A stretch of 64,000 nucleotides of DNA from Desulfocurvibacter africanus subsp. africanus DSM 2603 (GCF_000422545.1 NZ_AULZ01000001.1:248001-312000); one strand, 5' to 3'; counted from the first letter of the stretch, positions 9,468 through 17,786 are shown. The notes: generated by a model not told the origin, from the sequence alone. Program-made: numbers and translations.

Positions 9468-9517
9468 CCTTTTCTACAATGACAATGCCGCATGGCTGGC
9501 CCGCACGCACAGCGTAG

Positions 9518-10531
9518 TCATCCCCCACCAGCTTGATCCTCCTCACGTCCTCGGACTGCAAGGTATACAACCGGTTCTTGTTGCCGATCCTGATGGGCTG
9601 CATGGCCGTGCGGCAGGACTTGACCGTGAACGAGCGCGCGCAAGCGCGGATGCTCACTTCTTTCAACGCCTTGCTTATGCTCAGCAGTTTTTTCAGAGGA
9701 TTTTTCATGCAGCCCAAGGGCTGCACGGTATCTCCCTGGAGAAAGGCCGTAGTATTTCCTGAAGGCGTTGGCGAAGTGGCTCTGGTCGAAGAAGCCGGTC
9801 GTGGCGGCGGCTTCGCTCTGCGGCACGCCCTGGTCGAGAAGCATCCTGGCTCGCTTGAGCCGGGCGCGGACGAGGTAGGCGTGCGGCGTGAGCCCGAAGC
9901 GACGGGCGAATCCCCGGACCAGGGCGGAGGGTGAGACCCGTGCGGCCTGGGCAAGCTCGTCGAGCGTCACGTCGCGGTCGCATTCGGTAAGGATGATCCT
10001 GCGCGCACGTTCCAGGCCGCCTGCGCCCGCATCGGGCTGGCGAGGGGGGTCGACACAAATTCCATGATTCGCAAGCATGACGAAAAGCGCCTGGAAATAC
10101 TGGCTGAGCACGTAGAAGGACGCGCTTTCCTCCAGTTTTTCTACGAGCCTCACGAATGCCGAGCGGATGTCGGCATCCAAGGCGAGAGGCCGGGCAAAGC
10201 GAGTCTGCCCGGCCGGAGCCGAGCCTGCGTCGTCAAGGATGCGGTAAAGGGCTTCGGGCGGCAGGCAGAGCGCGCTGTAGCTTTCGCCATCGCCAGGCAT
10301 TGTCGTCGAGGAATGCGGCTCGTCGGGATTGAGCAGAAACATGCCGCCAGTGGGGACGTTCACGCGCGTCCGCCGCACGGTCAGTTCGCGCGCGCCCGCC
10401 CGCACGAGGCCGATCAGCATGGACTCGTGGGCGTGGCGGGCCGCGATGGCCCTGCCGCGCTCGATCGACATGAGCACCGCCCCGTCCAGGGCTGGAATGG
10501 CTATGCGCTTCAGCGCCATGTGCTTTGACAT
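9518..10531 (-). CDS. AraC-family transcriptional regulator with anomalous C-terminal tail
   Basis: 337-residue regulator. The N-terminal half is an AraC-type ligand-binding domain with a cupin-like stretch (VPTGGMFLLNPDEPH). The C-terminal double helix-turn-helix is at about residues 175-270 (VTLDELAQAARVSPSALVRGFARRFGLTP split over two helices, then FFDQSHFANAFRKYYGLSPGRYR). AraC proteins normally end just after the GRYR motif; here about 70 more residues follow, and the last 35 or so are read out of frame from a duplicated copy of the GH65 gene end (9524-9627). The original stop was therefore probably lost or replaced when that copy was formed. It lies 39 bases downstream of a cupin gene on the same strand, so a two-gene operon is likely; the ligand is unknown. 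Confidence 0.88.
   Translation of the reverse strand: MSKHMALKRIAIPALDGAVLMSIERGRAIAARHAHESMLIGLVRAGARELTVRRTRVNVPTGGMFLLNPDEPHSSTTMPGDGESYSALCLPPEALYRILDDAGSAPAGQTRFARPLALDADIRSAFVRLVEKLEESASFYVLSQYFQALFVMLANHGICVDPPRQPDAGAGGLERARRIILTECDRDVTLDELAQAARVSPSALVRGFARRFGLTPHAYLVRARLKRARMLLDQGVPQSEAAATTGFFDQSHFANAFRKYYGLSPGRYRAALGLHEKSSEKTAEHKQGVERSEHPRLRALVHGQVLPHGHAAHQDRQQEPVVYLAVRGREEDQAGGG
9524..9627 (-). repeat. Duplicated 3' end of the GH65 gene, left copy
   Basis: About 104 bp matching 11072-11175 without gaps and with about 8 mismatches, in the same orientation. In the GH65 reading frame it encodes CRTAMQPIRIG and LQSEDVRRIKLVG, versus CRTAMQPIRIG and LQSGDVRRIKLVG in the intact gene. The two copies bracket the AraC-cupin pair. 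Confidence 0.88.
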
Positions 10532-10570
10532 GCCCCTTCCCGCAGAGTGGGCCGGATTGCCGGCGGATAA

Positions 10571-10954
10571 TCAGAGCAAGGCAGGCACGAACGTCGCCAG
10601 AAGATGGAGATCGCCGCCCTGAGCGACGACCCTGTGCCTGGCTCCCTGCGGCATGACCGCGCACGATCCCGGCGCATAGTCGATCTCCCTGTCCGACAGA
10701 ACGCAGAGGCCGGAGCCCTCGATCACCTGGTGCAGCTCCTGCTGCGTCGCGTGGGCGTGGTCGCCGATCTCATGACCATCGCGGACGCGCACAAGGTGTA
10801 TGCTGAACCTTCCGTTCGTGTCCACGGCCTTGAGGAGATGCTTGAGCTGCACGCCCGGAAATGCGGCTGGCGTCCATTCGATGTCGGCGGTGCTGATTTC
10901 CCTGCCCTGGGACATGATCGAGCCGTTTTCAAGCAGAGCTGCGAATCCGTTCAT
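10571..10954 (-). CDS. Small cupin-domain protein
   Basis: 127 residues from the ATG at 10954, chosen for the strong AGGAGG site upstream; a longer frame to 11026 has none. The single cupin barrel shows a metal-type motif HAHATQQELHQVIEG and a second motif GARHRVVAQGG. Such small cupins bind a metal and small ligand, often acting as isomerases, dioxygenases or sensors; the exact role is unknown. It lies upstream of and in the same direction as the AraC-type regulator and inside the segment bracketed by the GH65-end duplication, so the pair probably arrived together. The AraC protein may control this gene or respond to the same ligand. Confidence 0.85.
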   Translation of the reverse strand: MNGFAALLENGSIMSQGREISTADIEWTPAAFPGVQLKHLLKAVDTNGRFSIHLVRVRDGHEIGDHAHATQQELHQVIEGSGLCVLSDREIDYAPGSCAVMPQGARHRVVAQGGDLHLLATFVPALL

Positions 10955-11064
10955 GGCTATTTCCTCCTGTTGTGTAATGACAGGAAGAAATAGTCCGATC
11001 CCCGGCCATGGTCTTGGAAAAAACACGCGTCTGCCTGCACTAAGCGGAATCTGCGCAAAAGACT

Positions 11065-14000
11065 CTACCCGCCCACCAGCTTGATCCTCCTCACGTCCCC
11101 GGACTGCAAGGTATACACCCGATTCTTGTAGCCGATTCGGATGGGCTGCATGGCCGTGCGGCAGGCCGTGACCGTTAGCAGGTCCTCTGTGACCTCGATT
11201 TGCAGGGAGTGGCCGCGGAAGCGGATGCGCGTTTTCATGCGCTCCATGGGCTCGGGGATGCGCGGGTTGAACCAGAGCACGTCGCCGCGCATCTCCATGT
11301 CCGTGTAGCCGCGCTGGATGATGTCCACGGCCCCGGCCATGGCGCCCGCGTGGATGCCCTCGGGCGTGGTGCCGCCCTGGATGTCCTCCACGTCGCTCTT
11401 GAGCGCGTCGCAGAACAGGCTCCAGGACTTGCGGCGGTCCAGGCGGCTGAGCACGCGGGCGTGCACCACGAAGCTGAGCGTGGAGCCGTGGGAGGTCCGC
11501 GCCAGGTAGTACTCGATGGTGCGCGGGATCATGGCCGGGTCGAAGGGATAACCGAGCTGGCTGAACAGCCGCTCGATCTCCTCGCGCGAAAAGAGATACA
11601 AGACCATGAGCGCGTCGGCCTGCTTGGAGGCCTTGTAGCGGTTGGGCGTGTCGCCCTCGGCCTTAAGCACGCGGTCCAGGCGCTGGATGTCGCCGTACTT
11701 CTGTCGGTAGCCCTGCCAGTCGAACTCCTCCAGCCGGTCATAGTGCTCGAACTGGGCCGGGACCTGCCCCTCGGGCGTATCGAGGAAGACCAGGCGCATG
11801 CGCTCGGTGATGTGCTCCCAGTGCTGAAGCTCGTCCTTGTGCAGGTACACGCGTTCGCTCACCTCGCTGGCCACGTCCTCGGGCATGAGATCGAGCAGGC
11901 GCAGGGCCTCGTCCAGGGTCCACACGGCCATGAGATTGGTATAGAAGTTGTTGTCCAGGCCCGGCTCGTCACGCCAGGGATAGCCTTCGTGGTATTCGTC
12001 AGGACCCATGACGCCCTTGATCTCGTACCGCTCCATCTCCTGGTTCCATACGCAGACGGCGGCCCAGAAACGGGCGATCTCCAGCAGCATCTCCATGCCG
12101 TAAAAGGCCATGAACTCCAGGTCGCCCGTGACCTGGTAGTACTGGCTGATATTGAAGGCGATGGCCGCGTTGACGTGGCGCTGTAGTCTGGAGTTGTCCG
12201 GTCCCCACTGGCCCGACTTGGGGTTAAGGTGCAGGAGCTGGCTCTCCTCGCGGCCGCTGCTGCCGCTCTGCCAGGGGTACATGGCGCCGCTGTGGCCGGC
12301 GTCCTTGGCCATGGCCCGCGCCTCGCGCAGACGGCGGTAACGGTACATGAGCAGGCTGCGCGTGATTTCCGGGATACGGAAATTGAGCAGCGGGAAGATG
12401 AACAGCTCGTCCCAGAAGACGTGGCCGCGGTAGGCCTCGCCGTGCCAGCCGCGCGACGGCACGCCCGCATCGATGGCGCGCGTGTGCGGCGAGGAGGTCT
12501 GCAGCAGATGAAAGGTGTACAGATGCAAAATCATCTGGAACCTGTCACGATCATCCGCCTTGAGCTTGAAACGTATGTCGAAGTAGCTCCAGATCTGCTT
12601 CCAGATCAGGGCATGGTCGGCCAGCAGCGGCTCGAAATCGATCACACGGCCTATGGACTCGCGCACGGCCAAGCCGGCCTCGGCTATGGCCCGGTCACGC
12701 GAGGTGAACACGGTCATGGCCTTCTGGACATGCGTTGGCCGGTGCTGCTCCAGGCGCAACCTGAAGGTTTGGCCCACGAATCCGTTCTCGCCGACCATGC
12801 TGCACTCCAATCGCTCGGCCCCGCCGTCGCCATGAAAGGCCCTGGTGCGCAGGGCCATGGCCACTTCCAGCCGCGACTGCACGGTGCGCACCTTGATCCA
12901 GACCGTCTCGCGGTCCACGGAGCCTGTCTCCAGCACCTCCAGGTGCTTGCCGGCCAGCTCCCGGTAGCGCTCCACGCCGTTGTTGGTCACGCCGCCGTCC
13001 AGGGCCGAGCGGAATTCCAGCTCGCCGGACCAGTCCAGCGGAGTGAACGTGACGCACTGCGCGGCCACGTGCATGTAGCGCATGTGCACCAGGCGGCGCT
13101 CCTCGACCTTGGTGCGCCGGCCCTCGGCGTCGATCCAGGTGAAGGTGCGCACGCTCAGGCCGCTCTCCATGTCCAACAGCAAGCGGTAGCCGGATAGATC
13201 CTCGGGCTTGGGCGCGAACCACTCCCCGCCGGGTCGGCGGAAGGTCAGGTGCAGCCAGTTGGGCATGTTCACCAGATCCTCGTTGGTCAGGGCCTTGCTC
13301 CTGATCTCGCTTTCCAATCGGTCGTAGCCGCCGGCCAGATACGTTCCGGGGTAGTGCGTGCCGTCGTCGGAGGCCCAGAAGCAGGCACCGCGCGTGACGA
13401 AATAGCCGTTGCCCAGGGCCGTGAGAGCCTCGCGCAGACCTTCCTGGCCGGGCCGATAATCGTCGTAGACCAGACCCCACTCGCCATAGTCCCTGGCCCC
13501 GGCCTTGCTGCCGAGGGCTTCCGGCCCTTCGGGTTCGCGGATCTCGCGCAGCCGGTCCAATAGGCGACCCAGGAAGTGCTCAACCTCCGACGGATCCAAC
13601 AGCAGGTAGTCCGCCTCGGTCCCCTCCGGGTTCTCGGCTACGAGGATGGGCACGCCGCGCCCCTTGATGGCCCGGAAGGCGTCTTCGTCCGTGGTGTCAT
13701 CGCCGATGTACACGGGCAGCGCCTTGCCGTCGCCCAGGCCCAGGGATTCGAGAATGTGGTTCAGGGCCCGTCCCTTGTCCCAGTCCATGCGCGGCTTGAT
13801 ATCGTAGATCATCTTGCCGCCCGAGAAGCGCAGCTTGGGGTATTTGTTCTCGACTTCCTCCACGGCCTTGCGCAGGTGGTCCATGTCTTCGTCGGCCACA
13901 TTGCGGAAGTGCACGGCCAGGGAGTAGTCCTTGCGCTCGACCTGTGCGCCGGGAATTCCGCCCAGGCGCTTGTCCAGCTCATCGGCGGCCTGCCGCACGT

Positions 14001-14352
14001 CGGGCAGAAATTCCTTGGCCGGCTCGTAATCCATCGGCCTGCCGTCGGGCGCGAGCATGCTGAAGCCATGGTCGCCGGCATAGGCCAACCCAGGCAGATC
14101 CATGTGCTTGCGTACGTCGGCCAGGGCCCGGCCGCTGATAACGCCCACGGTGGTTTCTTCCGAGATCTGCTTGACCGCCTTGCGCATGCACTTGGAAAGC
14201 ACGGCCAGCTCGGGCTTGCTGACGATGGGCGTCAGCGTGCCGTCATAGTCCAGGAACAGGGCCAGCGCCCTGCCTTCGGAACGGGCGATGATCTCGTCCA
14301 GATGGTCCAGGGCCGAGGGCAAAACACGTGTTTTCGCGACGTCCCGATTCAC
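11065..14352 (-). CDS. Fused trehalose-6-phosphate phosphatase / GH65 glycoside phosphorylase
   Basis: 1095 residues with two enzymes in one chain. Residues about 25-270 are a HAD trehalose-phosphatase (FLDYDGTLTP at 33-42 with the nucleophile Asp35, and YIGDDTTDEDAF). Residues about 300-1090 are a family 65 glycoside hydrolase/phosphorylase with the catalytic-acid motif GPDEYHEG (Glu near 785), NNFYTN and HGSTLS. The expected reactions are removal of phosphate from trehalose-6-phosphate, and phosphorolysis of trehalose or a related glucobiose (kojibiose or nigerose are alternatives) to beta-glucose-1-phosphate. The GTG start overlaps the upstream beta-phosphoglucomutase stop by 4 bp (GTGA). 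Combined, the two genes match the domain order of mycobacterial OtsB1 (Rv2006). The last 35 codons are duplicated at 9524-9627. Confidence 0.9.
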   Translation of the reverse strand: MNRDVAKTRVLPSALDHLDEIIARSEGRALALFLDYDGTLTPIVSKPELAVLSKCMRKAVKQISEETTVGVISGRALADVRKHMDLPGLAYAGDHGFSMLAPDGRPMDYEPAKEFLPDVRQAADELDKRLGGIPGAQVERKDYSLAVHFRNVADEDMDHLRKAVEEVENKYPKLRFSGGKMIYDIKPRMDWDKGRALNHILESLGLGDGKALPVYIGDDTTDEDAFRAIKGRGVPILVAENPEGTEADYLLLDPSEVEHFLGRLLDRLREIREPEGPEALGSKAGARDYGEWGLVYDDYRPGQEGLREALTALGNGYFVTRGACFWASDDGTHYPGTYLAGGYDRLESEIRSKALTNEDLVNMPNWLHLTFRRPGGEWFAPKPEDLSGYRLLLDMESGLSVRTFTWIDAEGRRTKVEERRLVHMRYMHVAAQCVTFTPLDWSGELEFRSALDGGVTNNGVERYRELAGKHLEVLETGSVDRETVWIKVRTVQSRLEVAMALRTRAFHGDGGAERLECSMVGENGFVGQTFRLRLEQHRPTHVQKAMTVFTSRDRAIAEAGLAVRESIGRVIDFEPLLADHALIWKQIWSYFDIRFKLKADDRDRFQMILHLYTFHLLQTSSPHTRAIDAGVPSRGWHGEAYRGHVFWDELFIFPLLNFRIPEITRSLLMYRYRRLREARAMAKDAGHSGAMYPWQSGSSGREESQLLHLNPKSGQWGPDNSRLQRHVNAAIAFNISQYYQVTGDLEFMAFYGMEMLLEIARFWAAVCVWNQEMERYEIKGVMGPDEYHEGYPWRDEPGLDNNFYTNLMAVWTLDEALRLLDLMPEDVASEVSERVYLHKDELQHWEHITERMRLVFLDTPEGQVPAQFEHYDRLEEFDWQGYRQKYGDIQRLDRVLKAEGDTPNRYKASKQADALMVLYLFSREEIERLFSQLGYPFDPAMIPRTIEYYLARTSHGSTLSFVVHARVLSRLDRRKSWSLFCDALKSDVEDIQGGTTPEGIHAGAMAGAVDIIQRGYTDMEMRGDVLWFNPRIPEPMERMKTRIRFRGHSLQIEVTEDLLTVTACRTAMQPIRIGYKNRVYTLQSGDVRRIKLVGG
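11072..11175 (-). repeat. Duplicated 3' end of the GH65 gene, right (functional) copy
   Basis: This copy forms the C-terminus of the intact phosphatase/GH65 protein. It pairs with 9524-9627 as a direct repeat, 1548 bp apart. Confidence 0.88.
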
Positions 14353-15116
14353 GCCCGCACCTCCACATCGGCCAGGTCGGTCAGCACCACGTCCGCGCCG
14401 GAGCGGGCCAGCTCCGGGCCGTGGCCCACGCGATCCACGCCGACCACGAGACGGAAATGGCCCCGGTGCCCGGCCTCGACGCCCGACTCCGCATCCTCGA
14501 ACACTGCCACCCGCTCCGGACGCGAGCCCAGGCGCTCGGCCGCCGCCACAAAGGTGTCCGGAGCCGGCTTGCCGGCCAGGCCGTCCCGCGCTGCCACGAG
14601 GCCGTCCACGCGCACGTCGAACAGATCTTCGATGCCCGCGGCTTCGAGCACGTCCTTGCAGTTCTTGCTCGACGTAACCACGGCGACGCCGAAGCCCTTG
14701 TCCCGCAGGCGGCGCACCAGGTCCACGGCGTGATCGAAGACACGCACCCCGCCCTCGCGCAGAAGTTGTCGGAAGATTTCATTCTTACGATTGCCCAGGC
14801 CGCAGACAGTCTCCTTGTCCGGACTGTCCTCGGGCGTGCCGTAAGGCAGCTCGATGCCGCGCGAGGCGAGGAACGCCGTCACTCCCTCGTAGCGCGGCTT
14901 GCCGTCCACATGGTGCTGATAGTCCTGGCTGCCGAATGGCTCCTGCTTGCGCCCTTCGCGCTGGGCCCATTCGCTCAGATAGTCGTCGAACATGCGCTTC
15001 CAGGCCAGGAAGTGCACTTCGGCGGTGCGGGTGATCACGCCGTCCAGGTCGAAGACAACGGCGTCGAAATTCTCGCGAGAGATGGCGGTCCTGTCGCGCC
15101 GGCTTGCTTGCGCCAT
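14349..15116 (-). CDS. Beta-phosphoglucomutase-like HAD hydrolase
   Basis: 255-residue HAD protein with motif I FDLDGVITR (Asp23 and Asp25), a cap domain (about residues 35-110), motif II VVTSSKN, the lysine in LAGKPAPDTF, and motif III FEDAESGVEAG. These fit beta-phosphoglucomutases, which convert beta-glucose-1-phosphate to glucose-6-phosphate. It overlaps by 4 bp with the downstream phosphatase/GH65 fusion, whose phosphorolysis product would be its substrate, so the pair makes a short trehalose or glucobiose salvage route feeding glycolysis. An alternative is a general sugar phosphatase of the same family; the gene context favours the mutase. Confidence 0.88.
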   Translation of the reverse strand: MAQASRRDRTAISRENFDAVVFDLDGVITRTAEVHFLAWKRMFDDYLSEWAQREGRKQEPFGSQDYQHHVDGKPRYEGVTAFLASRGIELPYGTPEDSPDKETVCGLGNRKNEIFRQLLREGGVRVFDHAVDLVRRLRDKGFGVAVVTSSKNCKDVLEAAGIEDLFDVRVDGLVAARDGLAGKPAPDTFVAAAERLGSRPERVAVFEDAESGVEAGHRGHFRLVVGVDRVGHGPELARSGADVVLTDLADVEVRA

Positions 15117-15207
15117 GAGGGCCTCCCAGACTTGCGCCCGCCTTGCGGCTGCATTCGGGCCTTTGCCCGAGCCTACCAGATGGCGGATGTGATGGGAACC
15201 CGCCTCC

Positions 15208-16329
15208 TCAATCCACCTTGAGCACCACGGCGAAGGCGCTGAACAGGACCTGCACGGCGTCGCCGTTCGCCAGGGCCAGCCGCTCGGCGCTCTCGGTGGT
15301 GATGAGCGAAACCATGCGCGTGCCGTCCGTCAGACAGGCCGTGACTTCGCTGATCACACGGCCGGCGCGGATCTCTTCCACTCTGCCGGGCAGGCGGTTC
15401 TCGATGCTCGCGGGGTATGGCTCTCCGCTCTTGACCAGGGCCACTAGCGGAGCCTTGATCTCGGCGGTGACGGGCGTTCCCGGCCGCAGTCCCAGGTCCT
15501 CGATGCTGCGTGTGGTGACCACGGAAATGATACGCATACCACCCAGGGTGGCCATGTCCACTTCGGCCTGGATGTCGCCCAGGCGCACGGCCGCGATCTT
15601 GCCGAAGAAGGCATTGCGCGCGCTGGATGTGCGCCGGGCCTCGCGCTCCAGGGTGCGGGCCATGATGCGCCGCGTGTCATCCTCGCTGAACTCCACCAGC
15701 GAGGCCGTGAGGTCGGACGAGGACTGGCCGAGCGTGGCCTGCACGATGGTCAGGGGCACGTCGGCGCGCAGGAGTTCTATGGCCCGCGAGCGCCGCAGCA
15801 CCGAGGGGTTCAGGGCCTCGTGCGGCAAACCGGCCTCCTCGGCCCGCTCGTACAGCTTGCGCCGGATGTGCGCCGGGTCCAGGCGCATGATCTCGCCTCG
15901 GAACGGGTCCAGGCCGGGGTCGGAGAGCGCATCGGCGATTTCCCGCACGGCCGGCTCGGGCAGGCGCACCTCCCGGCCGTTGCGGCCGCCCTCCTTGCCC
16001 AGGCGCGCCACGCCCGCTTCCAGGTCCAGGTCCCGGCGGTCGTCCAGTGCCAGCACCTCGCCCAGCTTGGCCCCGGTCCAGCGCAGCAGCAGGTAGGTCA
16101 GCAGCACGCGCAGGCGCGAAGCGCGCACGTCCCGGCGCGGGCTCTTGCCAGCCCAGTCGCGGAATGCCGCGCTCACGGTGGCGAGCTGCAGCGTGTCCAG
16201 GTGGCGCACCTCGCCTGGCACGGCCATGGCCGCGCCAGGGCGAGCCTTACCCGCCGGGCGTTCCTCGACGCGCTCGATGCTGTCCACCATGCGCTCAAGC
16301 GCTTCCGTTTCGATGGTTTTTGGGGGCAT
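15208..16329 (-). CDS. tunR: TunR-type tungstate/molybdate-responsive regulator
   Basis: 373 residues from the ATG at 16329, chosen because GAGGA precedes it; a GTG at 16395 would add 22 residues but lacks a ribosome site and overlaps an inverted repeat that looks like an operator. Residues about 66-225 resemble a XerC/XerD tyrosine recombinase whose catalytic residues are lost: TGAKLGEVLAL has Lys in place of Arg, the HxLRH motif reads SVLRR, and the tyrosine position reads LVEF. Residues about 238-302 and 308-373 are two TOBE/MopI oxyanion-binding domains. This is the architecture of the TunR family, described in sulfate reducers as activators of modABC or repressors of TSUP transporter genes. 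The divergent neighbour is a TSUP gene, so the repressor role is likely. Confidence 0.9.
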   Translation of the reverse strand: MPPKTIETEALERMVDSIERVEERPAGKARPGAAMAVPGEVRHLDTLQLATVSAAFRDWAGKSPRRDVRASRLRVLLTYLLLRWTGAKLGEVLALDDRRDLDLEAGVARLGKEGGRNGREVRLPEPAVREIADALSDPGLDPFRGEIMRLDPAHIRRKLYERAEEAGLPHEALNPSVLRRSRAIELLRADVPLTIVQATLGQSSSDLTASLVEFSEDDTRRIMARTLEREARRTSSARNAFFGKIAAVRLGDIQAEVDMATLGGMRIISVVTTRSIEDLGLRPGTPVTAEIKAPLVALVKSGEPYPASIENRLPGRVEEIRAGRVISEVTACLTDGTRMVSLITTESAERLALANGDAVQVLFSAFAVVLKVD

Positions 16330-16386
16330 GCTATGCTGTTCCTCGGCTGAGTGTCCGGCTAGGCTGCCGTCGTCGCCCAAGGTACG

Positions 16387-16403
16387 GTTTTCCACAAGAA
16401 AAC
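16387..16403. promoter_or_regulatory. Candidate TunR operator (perfect inverted repeat)
   Basis: GTTTTC-N5-GAAAAC, a perfect 6-bp inverted repeat with a 5-base spacer between divergent tunR and the TSUP gene. Its position suits control of both. No binding motif for this particular protein is known to me, so the assignment is inference. Confidence 0.45.
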
Positions 16404-16432
16404 GAAAGGTTGTAACTTGGATTGCTTATTTA

Positions 16433-16461
16433 GTGACAAATAGCACAAGGCGAGCTATGCT
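16433..16461 (+). promoter_or_regulatory. Candidate sigma70 promoter of the TSUP transporter gene
   Basis: GTGACA (16433-16438) and TATGCT (16456-16461) are 17 bp apart. A start point near 16468 would give a leader of about 48 bases to the ATG at 16516. The candidate operator lies about 30 bp upstream. Confidence 0.45.
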
Positions 16462-16515
16462 TTAACTAACACGGAAACTGGAGAATTCGTGTCAGTACAA
16501 ACCAAGGAGCCCGTC

Positions 16516-17472
16516 ATGCACTTCCCGGTCGCAGGCATCGACGTTTCGCCCTGGGTGCCGCCGCTGACCGCCCTGGTCGTGTCCTTCTTCACCTCCATGG
16601 GCGGGGTGTCCGGCGCTTTCCTGCTCCTGCCGTTCCAGGTTTCCTTCCTCGGCTACACCGCGCCCTCGGTCAGCGCCACCAACCAGTTCTACAACGTGGT
16701 GGCCATCCCCAGCGGCGTGTACCGCTTCATCCGCGAGGGCCGCATGGTCTGGCCCCTGACCTGGATGGTCGTCATCGGCACCTTGCCGGGCGTGCTCATC
16801 GGCGCGATCGTGCGCGTGAAATACCTACCCGATCCCGGCGCTTTCAAGCTCTTCGCCGGCCTCGTGCTCCTGTACATAGGCTTTCGGCTCGTGCGCGATC
16901 TGACCAGGAAGAAGGCCACGGGCCAGGACAAGGCCTCGGCCGAGAAGCGCTTTCAGGAGCAGGTCAAGGCCTGGAGGCAGCGGGCCGCCCAGTCCGCGCA
17001 GTCAGGAAATCCGCTGCCCACGGTCCGCGTGCGCCGCTTCTCGCTCACGCGCATATGCTACGAGTTCTACAGTGAGGTGTACGATGTCTCGTCCATCGGC
17101 ATCTTCAGCCTGAGCTTCATTGTGGGCATCATCGGCGGCGTGTACGGCATCGGAGGCGGAGCCATCATCGCGCCCTTCTTCGTGACCTTCTTCCATCTGC
17201 CCGTGTACACCGTGGCCGGCGCAGCGCTCATGGGCACCTTCGTGACCTCCGTGGCAGGCGTGGCCTTCTACCAGGCCATCGCGCCGCTCTATCCCAACGT
17301 ATCCGTGGCTCCGGACTGGACCCTAGGTCTGCTCTTCGGCCTGGGAGGCATGGTCGGCATGTACCTGGGCGCGCGCATGCAGAAGCATGTGCCGGCCAAG
17401 GCCATCAAGTGGATGCTCGCCGCCGTCATCGTCTACACGGGCGGCAAGTACGTTGTCGGATTCCTGCTGTAG
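16516..17472 (+). CDS. TSUP (TauE/SafE) family membrane transporter, probable TunR target
   Basis: 318 residues from the ATG at 16516, preceded by AAGGAG with 6-base spacing; a GTG at 16489 is an alternative. There are about eight hydrophobic segments in two halves. The first half carries FFTSMGGVSGAFLLLPFQ, and the second carries the matching GIIGGVYGIGGGAIIAPFF, the internally repeated TSUP signature. A basic hydrophilic loop (about residues 135-185) joins them. TSUP proteins move sulfur-containing or other oxyanions. Divergence from tunR suggests an oxyanion-linked role such as exchange of molybdate, tungstate or sulfur compounds; the substrate is not shown by sequence. Repeat A3 follows the stop. 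Confidence 0.88.
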   Translation: MHFPVAGIDVSPWVPPLTALVVSFFTSMGGVSGAFLLLPFQVSFLGYTAPSVSATNQFYNVVAIPSGVYRFIREGRMVWPLTWMVVIGTLPGVLIGAIVRVKYLPDPGAFKLFAGLVLLYIGFRLVRDLTRKKATGQDKASAEKRFQEQVKAWRQRAAQSAQSGNPLPTVRVRRFSLTRICYEFYSEVYDVSSIGIFSLSFIVGIIGGVYGIGGGAIIAPFFVTFFHLPVYTVAGAALMGTFVTSVAGVAFYQAIAPLYPNVSVAPDWTLGLLFGLGGMVGMYLGARMQKHVPAKAIKWMLAAVIVYTGGKYVVGFLL

Positions 17473-17478
17473 CCAACT

Positions 17479-17606
17479 TAGAGCATTTTGCTTTTGAAAA
17501 TGCTCTGCAAGCCATGCGTCGGCATGGCTTGCCGCCGCGTAGGCGTAGGCGCAATTCACTTGCGCCGTCAACGCCGAAGGGAGCGTCTGAAATGCAAAAT
17601 GCTTTA
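17479..17606 (-). repeat. Family A MITE-like repeat, copy A3
   Basis: 128-bp copy in inverted orientation, starting six bases after the TSUP stop codon. Its outer end resembles A1 (AAATGCAAAATGCTTTA), while its central stem is GGCGCAA/TTGCGCC as in A2, A4 and A5, so it is intermediate between the two subgroups. Confidence 0.87.
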
Positions 17607-17659
17607 AGATGCCTCCGGCGGCCGGGGGAGTAAGCACTCCCCCCGGCCCCCCGCATTTT

Positions 17660-17700
17660 TTTAGCGGGTTCATGGTCGAAGCAACCCTGAACCCGCTAAA
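17660..17700. terminator. Hairpin terminator between convergent genes
   Basis: TTAGCGGGTTCA pairs with TGAACCCGCTAA across a loop, preceded by a run of seven T on the plus strand (a run of A after the stem on the minus strand would read as T upstream). It lies in the convergent region between the TSUP gene and the reductase gene. Confidence 0.6.
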
Positions 17701-17732
17701 TGATTGGGCAAGAGCATGAGCGTTGGAAACGC

Positions 17733-17779
17733 AGGGCCGGTCGATTCAGGCGGTCCCTCCGCCTGAATCGACCGGCCCT
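17733..17779. repeat. Perfect hairpin with 21-bp arms
   Basis: AGGGCCGGTCGATTCAGGCGG-arm and its exact complement flank a 5-base loop. The stem is far longer than an ordinary terminator and abuts family B copy B1. It could be a strong bidirectional transcription block. Confidence 0.8.
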
Positions 17780-17786
17780 GAAAAAG

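Noticed and set aside
15208-16395. TunR gene considered as a real XerC/XerD-type integrase
   Set aside because: The catalytic Arg, His and Tyr positions are changed and two TOBE domains follow, so it is a DNA-binding regulator, not a recombinase.
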